From Bombyx mori (taxonomy: Eukaryota; Arthropoda; Insecta; Lepidoptera; Bombycidae), in assembly GCF_030269925.1 (NCBI RefSeq), contig NC_085116.1, positions 3,472,001-3,536,000 on the forward strand: a stretch of DNA of 64,000 bases, read 5' to 3'. A program made the position numbers and the translations under genes. Each line of letters opens with the position of its first letter. Within the stretch, counting starts at the first letter, position 1. The notes under the pieces are model-generated. The model was not told where the DNA came from, did no database searches, and was given only the letters and a program-made list of their open reading frames with translations. Shown one piece after another: positions 44,219-56,074 of this stretch.

Positions 44219-45621
44219 CTTCGATCAATAATACTACTAGATTCGCGATAAGCGCTTCAAAAACGGCCCGAAAAATAAGACCACAAATAAATTTGTGGTC
44301 TTATTTCAAATTAGTATGGTCCAATCATAGCCAACACTAAGACGTCAAACCGCTGCACTGCGCGTTCAAAAACGGAGTAAAAAACCACCGTAGCACCAAG
44401 GTTTTGGAAGGAATATATTTTTTTGATAAGTTTATATTATTAAGTGAATTTCATAAAATAATAAACAGAATTATATAGTAAATAAAATTCAATTTACGAA
44501 TATTGTAATTGTTTGGCCAATGTTTGCAACAAGGCACCAACTATTGTAACAAACATCACCTATTCTTGAACAGGGAATGCATAGAGTAGTTTTGTTATTT
44601 TATAATGTTATTTTTGTTTGTAGATTTCCTAGTAGCCCCTTTTCACTGTGCACAATGGATATATATTGTCGCGAAAGAAGGAGGATAAGAAATATAGAAC
44701 CCTTATAAAAATTCTAGAATTGTTCAATGGTGGTGGCAAATCAATGCAAAAAAGTATTATAAAAACTTTATATGTATGTGTAAATATTTTAAGCGTATAT
44801 GCTGAAAAGGATTTGTTTTCTGGGGGAAACGAACACAGCCATAAAATAAGCCTAAATTAAACTGATTATAGAAAAATTCTTTAATATAAGATTACATTAT
44901 ATTTGTAAAAAAGAAACCGCTCATATAAAAATGACTTCTAAAAAACAGCTTTAAAACAAGCTGAATCTGTTTAAAGGTAATTAAACAAAAAAAAAAATTG
45001 TTTTAATTACTTCTGTATAAAGAATACGTGGAAAACGTTGTTGTTCCCTTGTTTCCTTTCTTTTTTTTTTACTTTATTCAATTTTATTATTTATTACCTA
45101 TTTGTTGTAATAGCGGCAATGTAAAATATTATCTACAACTTTTTTGAATCGGTCAAAAATAGTTGCGACCATACAAAACAAACCTAAAACAAATATATTC
45201 TGCAACTCTACGTCTTTCAATACTTACTGTGTTCTGAGCATTGAAATGTAATACCAAGAACTACATCTAGTTCCACAATACAATAAGCACGAAATTTTAA
45301 ACAAATATTTTTAACCTTATTGATTAGTCTTTATGTATCACTTTAGAATAAATATTTTTGTACTGATGACTTTTTATGTTCAAGTGACATTTTAAATTTA
45401 TGCCACAATATTCTTTCTCTGACGAAAGGACCTAAATAAATATATTTTGCAATGGTAATTAAACTTTATGTTTAAGTATTAAGGTTTATAATAAACTGAA
45501 GTCGTTAACATTATTAACCTTTTTTCTAAGAAATGAAGATGTTTTCGGGTCTGAAAACGTGGCCACTCGAGCGTCTTATTTTTGTTCCTGATCCCTAATC
45601 TAGTAGTATTATTGATCGAAG
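44219..45621. mobile_element. Unclassified DNA transposon: 25-bp perfect inverted ends, 8-bp target duplication
   Basis: 1403 bp. The first 25 bp (starting CTTCGATCAATAATACTA) are the exact reverse complement of the last 25 bp. CAAAAGAC precedes (44211..44218) and follows (45622..45629) the element. AAAAATAAGAC recurs inside both ends in opposite orientation, and a 16-bp-arm hairpin lies at 44273..44306. The interior is AT-rich with only short frames (the longest about 70 codons at 44648..44860) and no transposase motif I can recognise. Eight-bp duplications are made by hAT, P, Merlin and Novosib elements; the ends do not look like typical hAT ends. Probably non-autonomous. Confidence 0.82.
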
Positions 45622-45629
45622 CAAAAGAC

Positions 45630-45966
45630 GGTGGTTCCGCATAACGGTTTTAGCATAATACCGAAATTACATTTCGCGAAAGATAAATAGAACTCGTTCG
45701 TCATGACGTCTGCACAGCCACAGTCTTCTGGGGACATCTCTCATTGCGACACATGGAAACGAGCTCTAATGTTTCGTATATTCGAGATCCAATAGAGTAC
45801 GATGCCTTGCTTACTTTAATAGTGTATCAAATACAGTTGCCAATTTAAATTATACTCCAGCTATATAATCTTAGAGTAAAACTGACAGCTCTATTAAATT
45901 CACATAGTAAAAGAAAAACAAATATGCAGTAGTTTTTGTTATTAGTAAATGAACTATAAGAAAGCA
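45630..45966. other. Intergenic, nothing recognised
   Basis: No gene or repeat identified. Confidence 0.4.
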
Positions 45967-46375
45967 GAGCATTTTTTATTATTATTGCCCTTGAAGGCAG
46001 ACGAGCATACGGCTCATTTGATGGTGAGTGGTTACCGTCGCCCATTGATTTTAGCAATGCCAAGGGCAAAGCCAAGCCGCTACCTACCGCTTAATACTCT
46101 CCACAAGCCTCTTTTAAATAAAGACATGTCATAGCACTCGGGAAACACCGTGGAGGGGAGCTCATTCCATAGCCAGATGGTACGTGGCAAAAAAGACCTC
46201 TGGAAACGCACTGTCGATGAACGCAGCGGTTCCAGATAATATGGATGAACTCTGTTCCGATGGCGGGAGTTGCGATATAAAAAGAAGATGAGGGGATCAT
46301 CTCGAACAATTCCTCAGAGCTCTCCCCATGGAACATACGGTACAAAATACAGAGGGATTTTACAAATTGCATTAC
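45967..46375 (-). mobile_element. LINE-A 3' end with ORF2 C-terminal remnant
   Basis: ATTGCCCTTGAAGGCAGACG at the left, then sequence matching 54603..55016. On the minus strand LCILYRMFHGESSEELFEMI is readable, but frameshifts follow. Dead copy. Confidence 0.82.
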
Positions 46376-46799
46376 AACTGAGTCAATTTTTCCTGAATTA
46401 CGATATTTCTGGATTGTTCCATTTGTAACAGAAACATGTTTTTGTTTAAACAAAGATATAACTACCCGAAGTGCCGATACAAATTGTGTTTTAAAACAAG
46501 CTGATGCGGCCGTGTGTCTTCCCCTTGTGTGCGTGGTGACATTAACAAATTCGTGACGTCATTCTGTGCCTGCTTATGATCTCATTTAGCAAGTTGTCGT
46601 CGCGCTCGCGAGTAAAGTTACGAGGCGAAAGATCGATTTGTATAAAGTTCAAATTCATAATTACTTCAATATTAGAGACAGCAAAATACTTTATGTTTTA
46701 ATGTTTTACGAAGCTCATAAAGGTGACGTGAATACAACCACCAGTCTTGACTTTAATCTTATTTTAGTGTTAATCTGATATTAAATGTTTCACGAAGCA
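46376..46799. other. Intergenic, nothing recognised
   Basis: CpG-bearing patch at 46500..46640 without any coding sign. Confidence 0.35.
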
Positions 46800-46936
46800 C
46801 AACTATACTGAGACCTTGGAACTTATATCTCAAGGTGGGTGGCGCATTTACGTCGTCGATGTCTATAAGCTCCAGTAACCACTAAACACCAGGTGGGCTG
46901 TGAGCTCGTCCACCCATTTAAGCAATAAAAAAAAAC
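46800..46936 (+). mobile_element. Bm1 SINE, 3' third only
   Basis: ACTATACTGAGACCTTGGAA ... TTTAAGCAATAAAAAAAA. Confidence 0.9.
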
Positions 46937-47130
46937 ATAAATATGACAACGTAAAAGTCGTTAGTAGCTTTGAAACTAGAGATATTATATAGTATAATTA
47001 TATTTATATTATCATCATCATCATCATGGTTCCAAGCCGGTTTCGGCAACGGCGACCAAAATTTTCAGTTCAATAACTTAAAAGCTAATGTCCGCGCCTC
47101 TCATGCGCTCTAATATGGCTATGGTAGCCT

Positions 47131-47334
47131 TTTTTTTTTGGTCAGGAGGAAATCGCCGGACTTCCGCCCTCCCCTGGGGATGGGGGGCGGGGCATGTCGG
47201 AGTCGAACTGACTAAAACCTCCTGTCGCTCAACAACCCGCGTCCGAACCTCGCATGAGACAGAACCCATGAAAAGGCAAAGGGCGGAGAGTGAAGCGTTT
47301 AGTGCGGAGCACATCTCTCCCATCACCCTCCCCC
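47131..47334 (-). mobile_element. LINE 3' end (antisense) with perfect 15-bp target duplication
   Basis: Poly-T, then GC-rich GGTCAGGAGGAAATCGCCGG ... ATCACCCTCCCCC. TGGCTATGGTAGCCT at 47116..47130 and 47335..47349. Related to 4290..4460. Confidence 0.85.
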
Positions 47335-47349
47335 TGGCTATGGTAGCCT

Positions 47350-48384
47350 ATCTTGTTCTTAAGCGTGCGCAAACAGAAGCTACACGTAAGAACACCACCC
47401 ACGACCTTTGTGGACTCACAATTCTGATTTGCAATTAGTAAAGAAATCGACTGCATTAAAATAGATTCTATTTGATTTCTCGTTCATTCCGAATGCACAG
47501 TTTCAGCTCACACATATCTAAGAGGTGGTACAACAGTAGCCCTATTTTTCTATACAAACTTTTTAACTGAAGTGAATCCAGAATAAAGGTATGTAATCTA
47601 TTGTTTGATTTCGGAACGTCAAAAGTATCAACGAGCGACGTCCGTTAAGAAGACACTTTTTCCCTTTCAATTCGAGCCGCCAAGGACGACGCATCGATTT
47701 CATATTTCATATATTTAATCTTTAATTTGTCACATAGGGACTAATAAATATATCAAAACCAATAAATACAGTCCACTCTCATTTACCACAACGCAACACT
47801 ATGCTTAGAGATTACACGCAATAAAGGGCGAACATTATTGTGTGACCATAGAATAGCTATTATATATTATCTTGTTATTAACATTTAATTTCAGACACGA
47901 TCGATAGCGACGAAAAACCGTAAATATTCAATAGGTTACCTTTTTTTTTTAGACGATAGACATGAATTATTACCCGTCATTTTACACTGAAGAAGCGGCA
48001 ACCCTGGAGCTGTTAGACTTGTGTTGGTGGTAGACTAGTTGCTTATATACCCGCAATTGCATGCTGGGTCTTCGATTTCACCCACTGATTCACGACCTAA
48101 AAACAAACTTTACGACTGGAGGTCGTAGTGCCAACAACTATAACACAATATATATCGACGCTTGAAAGGCAAACGTGACTAAGCGACAATAACTGCTTTG
48201 TACATAAATGATAGGCAATAACCATATTCGATGCGCAAAAAAAAATATTTCTAGGTCTATTAAAATCATTTCAATCCTACAGCTAGATTCGTTAAAATAG
48301 ATTTTTTTTCAGGTATTTCAACTTTAAATTAGTCACGCATTGACGCTTAGTTAAGTTTGCCTTCAAGCGTCGATATGTATACAT
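47350..48384. other. Intergenic, possible older LINE scrap at its left
   Basis: 47020..47115 and 47350..47410 are joined when the 47131 insertion is removed, and may be one older LINE fragment with a (TCA)n start. The remainder is unremarkable AT-rich DNA. Confidence 0.35.
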
Positions 48385-48492
48385 TTTTATATTGTACTTG
48401 TAGGAAAACGAGCATACAGCCCACCTGATGGTGGTTACCGTCGCTTATGGACTTCAGCAATGCCAGGGCCAGAGCCAAGCCGCTGCTTAGCT
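48385..48492 (-). mobile_element. LINE-A 3' end, short copy
   Basis: GTAGGAAAACGAGCATACAG ... GAGCCAAGCCGCTGCTTAG; diverged. Confidence 0.75.
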
Positions 48493-49055
48493 TTCCTACT
48501 CTATACATCGGGATACATGACAACTTCGCGGCAGATTGGGTACCTCTCCTTGCGGTCTCCCTCCCATTATACCACACACACACACACACTATCATAGACA
48601 CTACCCCGTAGTAATAATATAGCGAAAACTATCCACCGTCATTTTAAATAAATAATTGTCGCTAGAGACACAGAGAGTACAATAATTAAATACCGATGGA
48701 AAGACTTATAATCGCTATGTAATTAGTTAATGACACTCATTCGTGGAAATTACGTTATATTAAGCGACGCTATGTCATAAAACATAGAAATTGTTGGTAT
48801 TTATTTTGAATTTTTAAAATGTTCGGTTCTCTATTATTGAAGAGCAAATTTTAGCAGATAAAGTGTCATTTTTGATCGCACAGTTATAGTTTTCTACACT
48901 TATTACCGTCTGTCTGATAATTCATCGGAGGTTAAAGTCGTTATTGAATATTTCCTGAATTCGTCCGTAGCCGTGTCAATTGTTACAATGGTAGGGTGTA
49001 TTTGGCACGAATTGGTATACTATTTTCTTACTTATTTCTGTATAATAGCGGTACT
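48493..49055. other. Intergenic; short (CA)n run near 48573
   Basis: No gene. An ACACACACAC run lies at about 48573..48588. Confidence 0.4.
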
Positions 49056-49232
49056 AAAATAATCCACTGAGTTTTCCGTCGAATCTTCTCAGTGGATCGC
49101 AATTCTGATCCGGTGGTAGATTCTGTGAAGCATTGCTCTTCTTACTAGGGCCAGTGTTAGTAAATTCTTTCAAGATGAATTTCGTAATCTCGTCCACCAG
49201 TCAGGGTGAAGTCAAATAACGCCCCCGAGCTA
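49056..49232 (+). mobile_element. LINE-B region fragment
   Basis: CCACTGAGTTTTCCGTCGAA ... GTAATCTCGTCCACCAGTCA parallels 38780..38860. Confidence 0.5.
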
Positions 49233-49239
49233 CTGGTTT

Positions 49240-49486
49240 TTGTTTTTATTGAATAGATGGGTGGACGAGCTCACAGCCCACCTGGTGTTAAGTGGTTATT
49301 GGAGCCCATAGACATCTACAACGTAAATGCGCCACCCACCTTGAGATATAAGTTCTTAGGTCTCAAGTATAGTTACAACGGCTGCCGCACCCTTCAAACC
49401 GAAACGCATTACTGCTTCACGGCAGAAATAGGCAGGGTGGTGGTACCTACCCGTACGGACTCCCAAGAGGTCCTACCACTAGTAAT
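49240..49486 (-). mobile_element. Bm1 SINE (5'-truncated)
   Basis: TTTTATTGAATAGATGGGTG ... GTCCTACCACTAGTAA, antisense. Confidence 0.91.
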
Positions 49487-49704
49487 AAAACAGGCAAACA
49501 AATTTGAGTTTTGAGGGTTCCGCGATAGTAACGTAATAATAGGGAAACCATAAACTCGCCTGGCCATCACAAAATATCGACGCATTTCTTGTTCCATTCT
49601 TTTCAGTTTTTGACAATATAAATTTAATTTTCACTCAACTGTAAACCGGTCTACATGCTTGAAGAGTACATGCTAAAAATACAGAAAGAAATATAGCTTT
49701 CCGT

Positions 49705-49826
49705 TAGTCGTCGTAGCATAGCGTCTTCCCAGTGTATCCGTATGAAGCCGGGATAACACGAACCTGCCCCAAGGGCCTGCTGAGTGATTACCGCAAGCCT
49801 GTTTACGCTGAGGCAAACACGACTCA
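49705..49826 (+). repeat. Dispersed repeat, copy 1 of 2
   Basis: CATAGCGTCTTCCCAGTGTA ... CCTGCCCCAAGGGCCTGCTG ... GCCTGTTTACGCTGAGG. A second copy lies at 50850..50965. Class unknown. Confidence 0.5.
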
Positions 49827-50356
49827 GAGTATAAACTTAATTTGAAGTTACAAGTGAAACATTACTTCGTGTCACTACGGAGTTGAAATATTTTGACGTG
49901 TTCTTTAGTGTCTGGGGGTATCATTAAATGGCAAGTGTGATTGAGTACCCTGTGTTAAAAAAAAGAGTGTGTGTGCAAGTCACTGCAAGTCACACAAGGT
50001 AGAAGTGAAACTTAAAAAATGTAAGAAAAATCGGAAGGGTTAACCACCAACCACTCCACAGTGCAATAGATCACGGTATCTCTACGCCATGTATGTATGA
50101 TTTAGCAAGAGAAATACGAGAACGTCTATCAAGTGTGTAACATCTCGTCATCGCGATTCAGGAATTGTTGAATTTACGTGTAGCGGCATCTGTTGATAAC
50201 AAACTAAATAGAAATAATTGTAAATCATCTTTTATAGTATGAGGTACCGCCCTCTGTGAATTGATGTTTTAACTTCACGTTTCATTTTTTCGTTTCATCG
50301 AGTTTGAAATCACACCCAACGATTCTAAAGAAGTTTCACTTCAAAAAGTTGTTCTT

Positions 50357-50485
50357 TTTTCGTTGCGTTAGATGTGTGGTCGTGCTCATGATCGGTCTGG
50401 TATTAAGCGATCAAATCCAGGGGCATCTTAATGTGAATACAATCACTTGTATTATTCACCTTCAAACCAGAACGCATCGGTTATA
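50357..50485 (-). mobile_element. Very degenerate Bm1 fragment
   Basis: TGCGTTAGATGTGTGGTCGT...GTCTGGTATTAAGCG and TTCAAACCAGAACGCAT keep the Bm1 order, but little else. Confidence 0.4.
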
Positions 50486-50849
50486 CATACCGGTTTGTGT
50501 TTAAAATTAGTGCTTAAATTCAGCAATTTAATGAAAGTCCATTGGTACCTACATTAAAAATAATTTATCAGTGTGCTTGCTGTCTTGTTAATTTTAAATT
50601 AAACAAGTCCTGTCTGTGTTATTTAAGCACTGAGTAATTAAACTTGAGTCACAGGGCATTTTGCCAAACGAGATAAAGCGGTGTAGCTTCTAGACCACAC
50701 TTACAGATGTTTGTAAACTTCCGGTGTCATATCGGATTAAGGAATATCATTTCCCCGAGCTTCCATAAAATAAATTCTCGGAAATTGTAAAAAAAATATG
50801 TTACATTTTTTTCCATCCGCGTTTCAAATTTAGGTATAACATTATTACG

Positions 50850-50965
50850 TCTCGACATAGCGTCCTCTTTATGTGTAGTCGTTTCAACACAGCGATGGGA
50901 CGGCCCTGCCCCAAGGGCCCGTTGAGTGTTTACGCTAAGCCGCTGTTTACTTGAAGTGTAAACCT
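50850..50965 (+). repeat. Dispersed repeat, copy 2 of 2
   Basis: GACATAGCGTCCTCTTTATG ... CCTGCCCCAAGGGCCCGTTG ... GCCGCTGTTTACTTGAAG. Confidence 0.5.
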
Positions 50966-51737
50966 GATTTCGTGTTATTTATAAGTAAAAACATAGGTTT
51001 TTAGAAGCTCCACGTATGTATATGTATGTAAATAAGATAATTTACTCGTTGTTTGTAATTTGTAGTCTCATTTTGTGGAGAAGAACCAACGCGAATTTTC
51101 AGTTTGTACAGTTAGATCATTTTCACGACCGATTGTCCAATCGTCATTAGTAAAATGAAAGAGACCGTAAATGCGCATCTATTTAAGTACCTTGTGATAA
51201 AAAATTAATACAGAAACACTTTCTTATAATAGATTTATGGTCCTTTACCAAATGTATTTGTGAACGACAATGTAAACTTAAGTCCTGTCAAGTTTGAATT
51301 ATATTTTAACATCAACGGAGTCCCGTCAGATATCAAATCTCTAACGTAAGCCGGAACAGTCTCAAAACGGATACGCCGGAACGAGATATTGCTTTGTTTC
51401 AAGTATAGGACGGAAGCTGAAGAAGATAATCTCTTACGTTGGTATAACATCAATCAATCATCGTCCTTTTGCATTATTCTTTGCATTAGTCACCAATTCT
51501 TAGTAACTGAAATCAGTGAGTGGGTAAACACTATTTAATTTTTGGCAAATATTATATACTCAACTCCTCTAAAATTTATCTTGGAACTATATACACTACG
51601 AGCTTTTTGTTGTTAAAATAGATTCCTTAAACTAGTTAATAGTAAGAAACAATTAAAATAAAAGGAAGTTGTTTATGTTCTATACCATTAAATATATTTT
51701 CATTACTATTCTTAATATACATATTATTATGTATATA
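50966..51737. other. Intergenic, no gene supported
   Basis: A 72-codon minus-strand frame (51235..51453) has no recognised domain and is not called. Confidence 0.35.
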
Positions 51738-53047
51738 CCTAGTCAGGTCATAAATTCTGTCACATGTTTAATGTAAAATAATTGAAACAAGTTTATTCAT
51801 TATGTAACCATTCATATACCAAAATGAACTTAACAAAACATAGATTCTTATGACTATTCTAAATTTTATTCAAAATGACCTCCGTGATTTTGAATACAGG
51901 CCTTCAATCTGCGCGGCCAGTCGTCTATCGCAGCACGAACGAGGTCCATGTCAATATCGGCGGCTGCCTTAATCAAGGATGTCTTGAGTGACTCCAAATT
52001 GGGATGAGGCTTTGAGCACGCCTTTTCCTCCAAGTGTTGCCATATCTTGTAATCTAACGGATTCAAATCTGGACTGGAGGAGGGCCAGTCTTCGTGCCGG
52101 ATGAAGTCGATTTCACGCGCCGCTAGCCAGTCTTGTGTGCTCTTCGCTCTATGAGCTGGCGCCGAATCTTGTTGGAATACCCAGTGCCTGTTATTGAACA
52201 TGGTATGAGAAACAGGTTCTACAAGGTTCGTCAGGACTGTATTTTGATACACAACTGCATTCGTTTTTACACCTTTCTCACAAAAATGTACCTCTGTTAA
52301 GCCCCAATAAGAAACTCCCAACCATACCATGAGCGAGGATGGAAAATGACCTCGTTGGACACGCGGAATACGGTTGCTCGCTTCTTCACTACTGTGTGCG
52401 TACACCTTATCATTTTGTTTGTTGTAGCTCTCTTCTACGGTAAAAATTTTTTCATCCGAAAAAAGAATTTCCCGATATTTTTTTCCCGCGTACCGCTTCA
52501 ACCAAGCGCGGCATCTCTTCAGTCTCAGGTCCATCAGACGAGCATTCAAACGATGTCCTGTTTTTTTTCGATATGCCCGAAGCCCTAAGTCTTCATTTAA
52601 CACCCTTTTCACCGTGGTTCTGCTTAACCCCATCTGAAGGGCCAACAGTTTCTGCTTACGTTTGGGATTTCTTTGAATTCGCGCCTTCACAGCTTTTATC
52701 ACTGCTGGAGTCCTAACAGACCGAGGGCGACTACTTCTTGACCTGTCATCTACACTTGAGTCTTCATTGTATCGTTTGATGGTACGATAAACGAATCTTT
52801 TGGTTATATTCAAATTTTTCAGTATGTTAAAAATTTGAATTGGCGCGTAACCGCAACGATGCAACGCAATAACTGCAACACGGTCTTCTTTAAGCGTCCA
52901 CTCCATATTTAAAAATGAGTAAAATTCTAAAAGTATACATTTTTATTTTCATGAACAATTCGAAATTCGAATTCAATAAACTTTTTTGTGGCCAGCATTC
53001 TAAAAGAAAAGTTTTTACTGTGTGACAATACTTATGACCTGACTAGG
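51738..53047 (-). mobile_element. Mariner (DD37D, maT-type) transposon, complete and intact
   Basis: 1310 bp between TA dinucleotides (51736..51737 and 53048..53049). Inverted ends CCTAGTCAGGTCATAA-nnnn-TGTCACA on both sides. Contains one uninterrupted transposase ORF, so it could still be active. Confidence 0.95.
51866..52906 (-). CDS. Mariner transposase, DD37D (maT-type), intact
   Basis: Cuts the element at its inverted ends and reinserts it at TA. 346 residues, full length for the family. Two helix-turn-helix motifs bind the ends (about 10-45 and 80-110), joined by a linker where the usual GRPR reads SRPR (59-62). The catalytic aspartates are D151 (LFSDEK), D247 (FQQDSAPAH) and D285 (SPDLNPLDY); 37 residues separate the last two, the DD37D spacing of the maT group rather than DD34D mariners. 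G59 changed to S compared with the copy at 59186 is the only visible oddity. Start at the ATG just inside the right inverted end. Confidence 0.95.
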   Translation of the reverse strand: MEWTLKEDRVAVIALHRCGYAPIQIFNILKNLNITKRFVYRTIKRYNEDSSVDDRSRSSRPRSVRTPAVIKAVKARIQRNPKRKQKLLALQMGLSRTTVKRVLNEDLGLRAYRKKTGHRLNARLMDLRLKRCRAWLKRYAGKKYREILFSDEKIFTVEESYNKQNDKVYAHSSEEASNRIPRVQRGHFPSSLMVWLGVSYWGLTEVHFCEKGVKTNAVVYQNTVLTNLVEPVSHTMFNNRHWVFQQDSAPAHRAKSTQDWLAAREIDFIRHEDWPSSSPDLNPLDYKIWQHLEEKACSKPHPNLESLKTSLIKAAADIDMDLVRAAIDDWPRRLKACIQNHGGHFE

Positions 53048-53740
53048 TACATGTAAAGAAAAACCTTCACAATTTAAAACCTTTAAAAACTCTTTAGTTT
53101 TAAAAAATATATTTTTCTTAGACGGAATTATTCACCTGTCTGTCATTGAGTAAAAAGAGAGTTCAGTTTTGTACAATATAATAATTACTGTTTTTATTAA
53201 TTTTAAAAGAGATTTAGGGCTCTTAATGTTGTTTTCTTATTATATTAAAGAAAACGCAATTAAGTACTCATTCATTCTGGAGTATTCCATATCATTGTAT
53301 ACATTATTATTTGGATCTTGATTGTTTCCCGACTCTATGATACTCGAATGTTATGATATTCGATTTTATTAAATATGCCTCATCTTAAATGTGAGACGGC
53401 TTATTGGATTGTACTGTCGCATATTTGGGCATTAGCTCTGCGGATAAAATATTCTCAAGTAATTAAAATTACTTTTCCAGTTTAATGTTGAGTTTATTTA
53501 TTATTTTCATTTCATTATTTCGATAGGCTTAAAGTCCATTTATGTATTTTTAGGCCGTTCTCAGATGTTCCTCACCACGCTCTCCTTCTTCATTCAGATC
53601 GTCTCTTTAAACTTACGTATCATAATCAATAAAGGCAGCTTATATGTATGATAAGGTATGATATGATATATGTGATATGTATCGTATATGTACATGACCG
53701 AAGTTTTGAATATTTTTTTCTGTTTGGTGATTGGTGTTTG
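53048..53740. other. Intergenic, nothing recognised
   Basis: AT-rich; a GATATG/TATGAT-rich patch at 53650..53690. No gene. Confidence 0.4.
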
Positions 53741-53984
53741 TTTATTTTTATTGCTTAAATGGATGGATGAGCTCACTGCCCACTTGGTGTTAAGTGGTTA
53801 CTGGAGCCCATACACATCTACAACGTAAATGCGCCACCCATCCTGAGATAAAGTTCTAGGGTCTCAAGTATAGTTACAACGGCTGCCCTACCCTTCAAAC
53901 CGAGGCGCATTACTGCTTCACGGCAGAAATAGGCAGGGTGGTGGTACCTACCCGCGCGGACTCACAAGAGGTCCTACCACCAGT
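53741..53984 (-). mobile_element. Bm1 SINE (5'-truncated)
   Basis: TTTTTATTGCTTAAATGGAT ... GTCCTACCACCAGTGA, antisense. Confidence 0.9.
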
Positions 53985-54602
53985 GACCTTACTGGGAATA
54001 AGTAACTCGATGAATCCGGATACGCTTATCCTTAGCGTCTAATTAAAATCCTCTATCCTCATAAATTAACGTATAATTCTAAATATCTATCCAAATCAAT
54101 CAATAGCAAATAAACAATTTCAAAACATTTCATCTTTGATGTTCAGTGGCATTTCCTACGCTGTAATTAGCTGCCAAAGTCATCTATAACGACGAAACCG
54201 GAGTATTAGCCGCCCGCCGAAACTTCGATACCAAGTTATGAGTTATTTTAGTATAATTAACGCTAACAACTTCGTTCTGGGTTATTCCTCGAAACACGTT
54301 TGTTCACTGTTGTTACTAATTTGCTATTCAGTTTCTGGTTTCGATTCTAATCGAAGTTGGCATTGCATGACGTATATAATGTAATGTACTGTTATCGAGC
54401 AACACTTCCGGCCTCACATAATAAATTATTTACGAACTTAGGAAATATATAGAACTTATTATTGTCTTATAATTAGTAATTTCATAATCAAGTAAATAGT
54501 TCATTCATATTTCTTTATACTTATAATATTTTATTGGCGCCTTCCGCTTGACAGCTTCCGGCGCAATAAACCTTAATGTTATTTATGTTACATAATTCAA
54601 AG
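53985..54602. other. Intergenic, nothing recognised
   Basis: No gene or repeat identified. Confidence 0.4.
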
Positions 54603-55016
54603 TTTTTTTTTTTTTTTATTGCCTTTGTAGGCAGACGGGCATACGGCCCACCTGATGGTGAGTGGTTACCGTCGCCCATGGACTTCAGTAATGCCAGGGG
54701 CAGAGCCAAGCCACTGCCTACCGCTTAACACTCTCCACAAGCCTCGTTTGAAGAAGGACATGTCATAGCGCTCGGGAAACACCTTGGAGGGGAGCTCATT
54801 CCATAGCCGGATGGTACGTGGCAAAAAAGATCTCTGGAAACGCACTGTGGATGACCGCAGTGGCTCCAGGTAGTATGGATGAACTCTACTCCGGTGGCGG
54901 GCGGTGCGATGGTAAAAACGAGATGCTGGTATCATCTCGAACAATTCCTCAGAGCACTCCCCATGGAACATACGGTACAAAATACAGAGGGAACCGAAGT
55001 CCCTCCGCAAACCCAA
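54603..55016 (-). mobile_element. LINE-A 3' end, best preserved copy
   Basis: Poly-T at left (poly-A on the minus strand), followed by the tail used above to define LINE-A. The element is 5'-truncated but keeps the end of ORF2. Confidence 0.88.
54666..55016 (-). pseudogene. LINE-A reverse transcriptase, C-terminal remnant
   Basis: About 116 codons without a stop on the minus strand: LCILYRMFHGECSEELFEMI, RTIRLWNELPSKVFP and MSFFKRGLWRVL are motifs of the C-terminal region downstream of the polymerase domain in jockey/CR1-type LINEs. The polymerase (YADD) and endonuclease parts are absent, so it cannot make a working protein. The frame runs to a stop inside the non-coding tail block. The 45967 copy shows the same region frameshifted. 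Confidence 0.75.
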
Positions 55017-55458
55017 TATTATTAAATAATAATTGTACGTAAATAATCAACAGAATAATTAAGATACACAATACTTAATATTACCTACTAAGTTTGTATT
55101 AAAATAGGTCAAGATGATTGTATAAATACCGGCGGTTAGCATATCTCTGTTGCATTCGTATTTTACCCGCCGTAACGTGTACAAAAGAGAATATATTACT
55201 TCGTGTGGATGTAAAGTATCTCAATTGTCGTCGCCACCCTGAGGATCCTTTAATAGCACAGATAGTTTTATAGACTAACTCTGAGTGAAGTGGTCACAGC
55301 TTAATTGGAGTTAGACGTTTTCTGGCATCTGATGATGATCTAGTTGTCAACAATGTCGTTCCTTATCTTGACATATGAAATTAAAGTCTTAATTATTTTG
55401 ATGTAAAGTTTTCCCTACTCGCTGAACTAGCGTTCAACCGCAATGAACAATTTTTTTT
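55017..55458. other. Intergenic, nothing recognised
   Basis: No gene or repeat identified. Confidence 0.4.
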
Positions 55459-55703
55459 AATTTTTTTTTATTGCTTAGATGTGTGGACTAGCTCACAGCC
55501 CACCTGGTGTTAAGTGGTTACTGGAGCCCATAGACATCTGCAACGTAAATGCGCCACACACCTTGAGATATAGTTCTAAGGTCTCAGTAGAGTTACAACG
55601 GCTGCCCCACCCTTCAAACCGAAACGCATTGCTGCTTCACGGCAGAAATAGGCGAGGCGGTGGTACGGACCCGTGCGGACTCACAAGAGGACCTACCACC
55701 AGT
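55459..55703 (-). mobile_element. Bm1 SINE (5'-truncated)
   Basis: TTTATTGCTTAGATGTGTGG ... GACCTACCACCAGTG, antisense. Confidence 0.9.
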
Positions 55704-56074
55704 GTGAAAAGCAATAACAATTGTGTCGATAAAAAACAAATATTAAGTATCATCTTCGTTCCCGGAAGGAGAACATGTAGGGAGACGCAAAATTTATTCC
55801 CATATTCGATGGCTCTAACTTGCACGTGCAATTGGCAAAATTCAACCCTGGAACAACTACGTGCGTCCCAATTGCGTTTCTAAACTTTAGGGTTGTCACG
55901 TTATGTCCATAATGTCTGGAATGAACGCAGGTTGTTTGTTGTCTTCTCTTATTCTTCTTTTTAATATGATTCGATAAGAGTATTCCGAGAACCGTTCACG
56001 AAACTGAAACGCCAGTATACTTACTACCTCCATTTGAATAGAAATATATTTATTTAGTTCATACTTTAAGGACA
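55704..56074. other. Intergenic, nothing recognised
   Basis: No gene or repeat identified. Confidence 0.4.
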
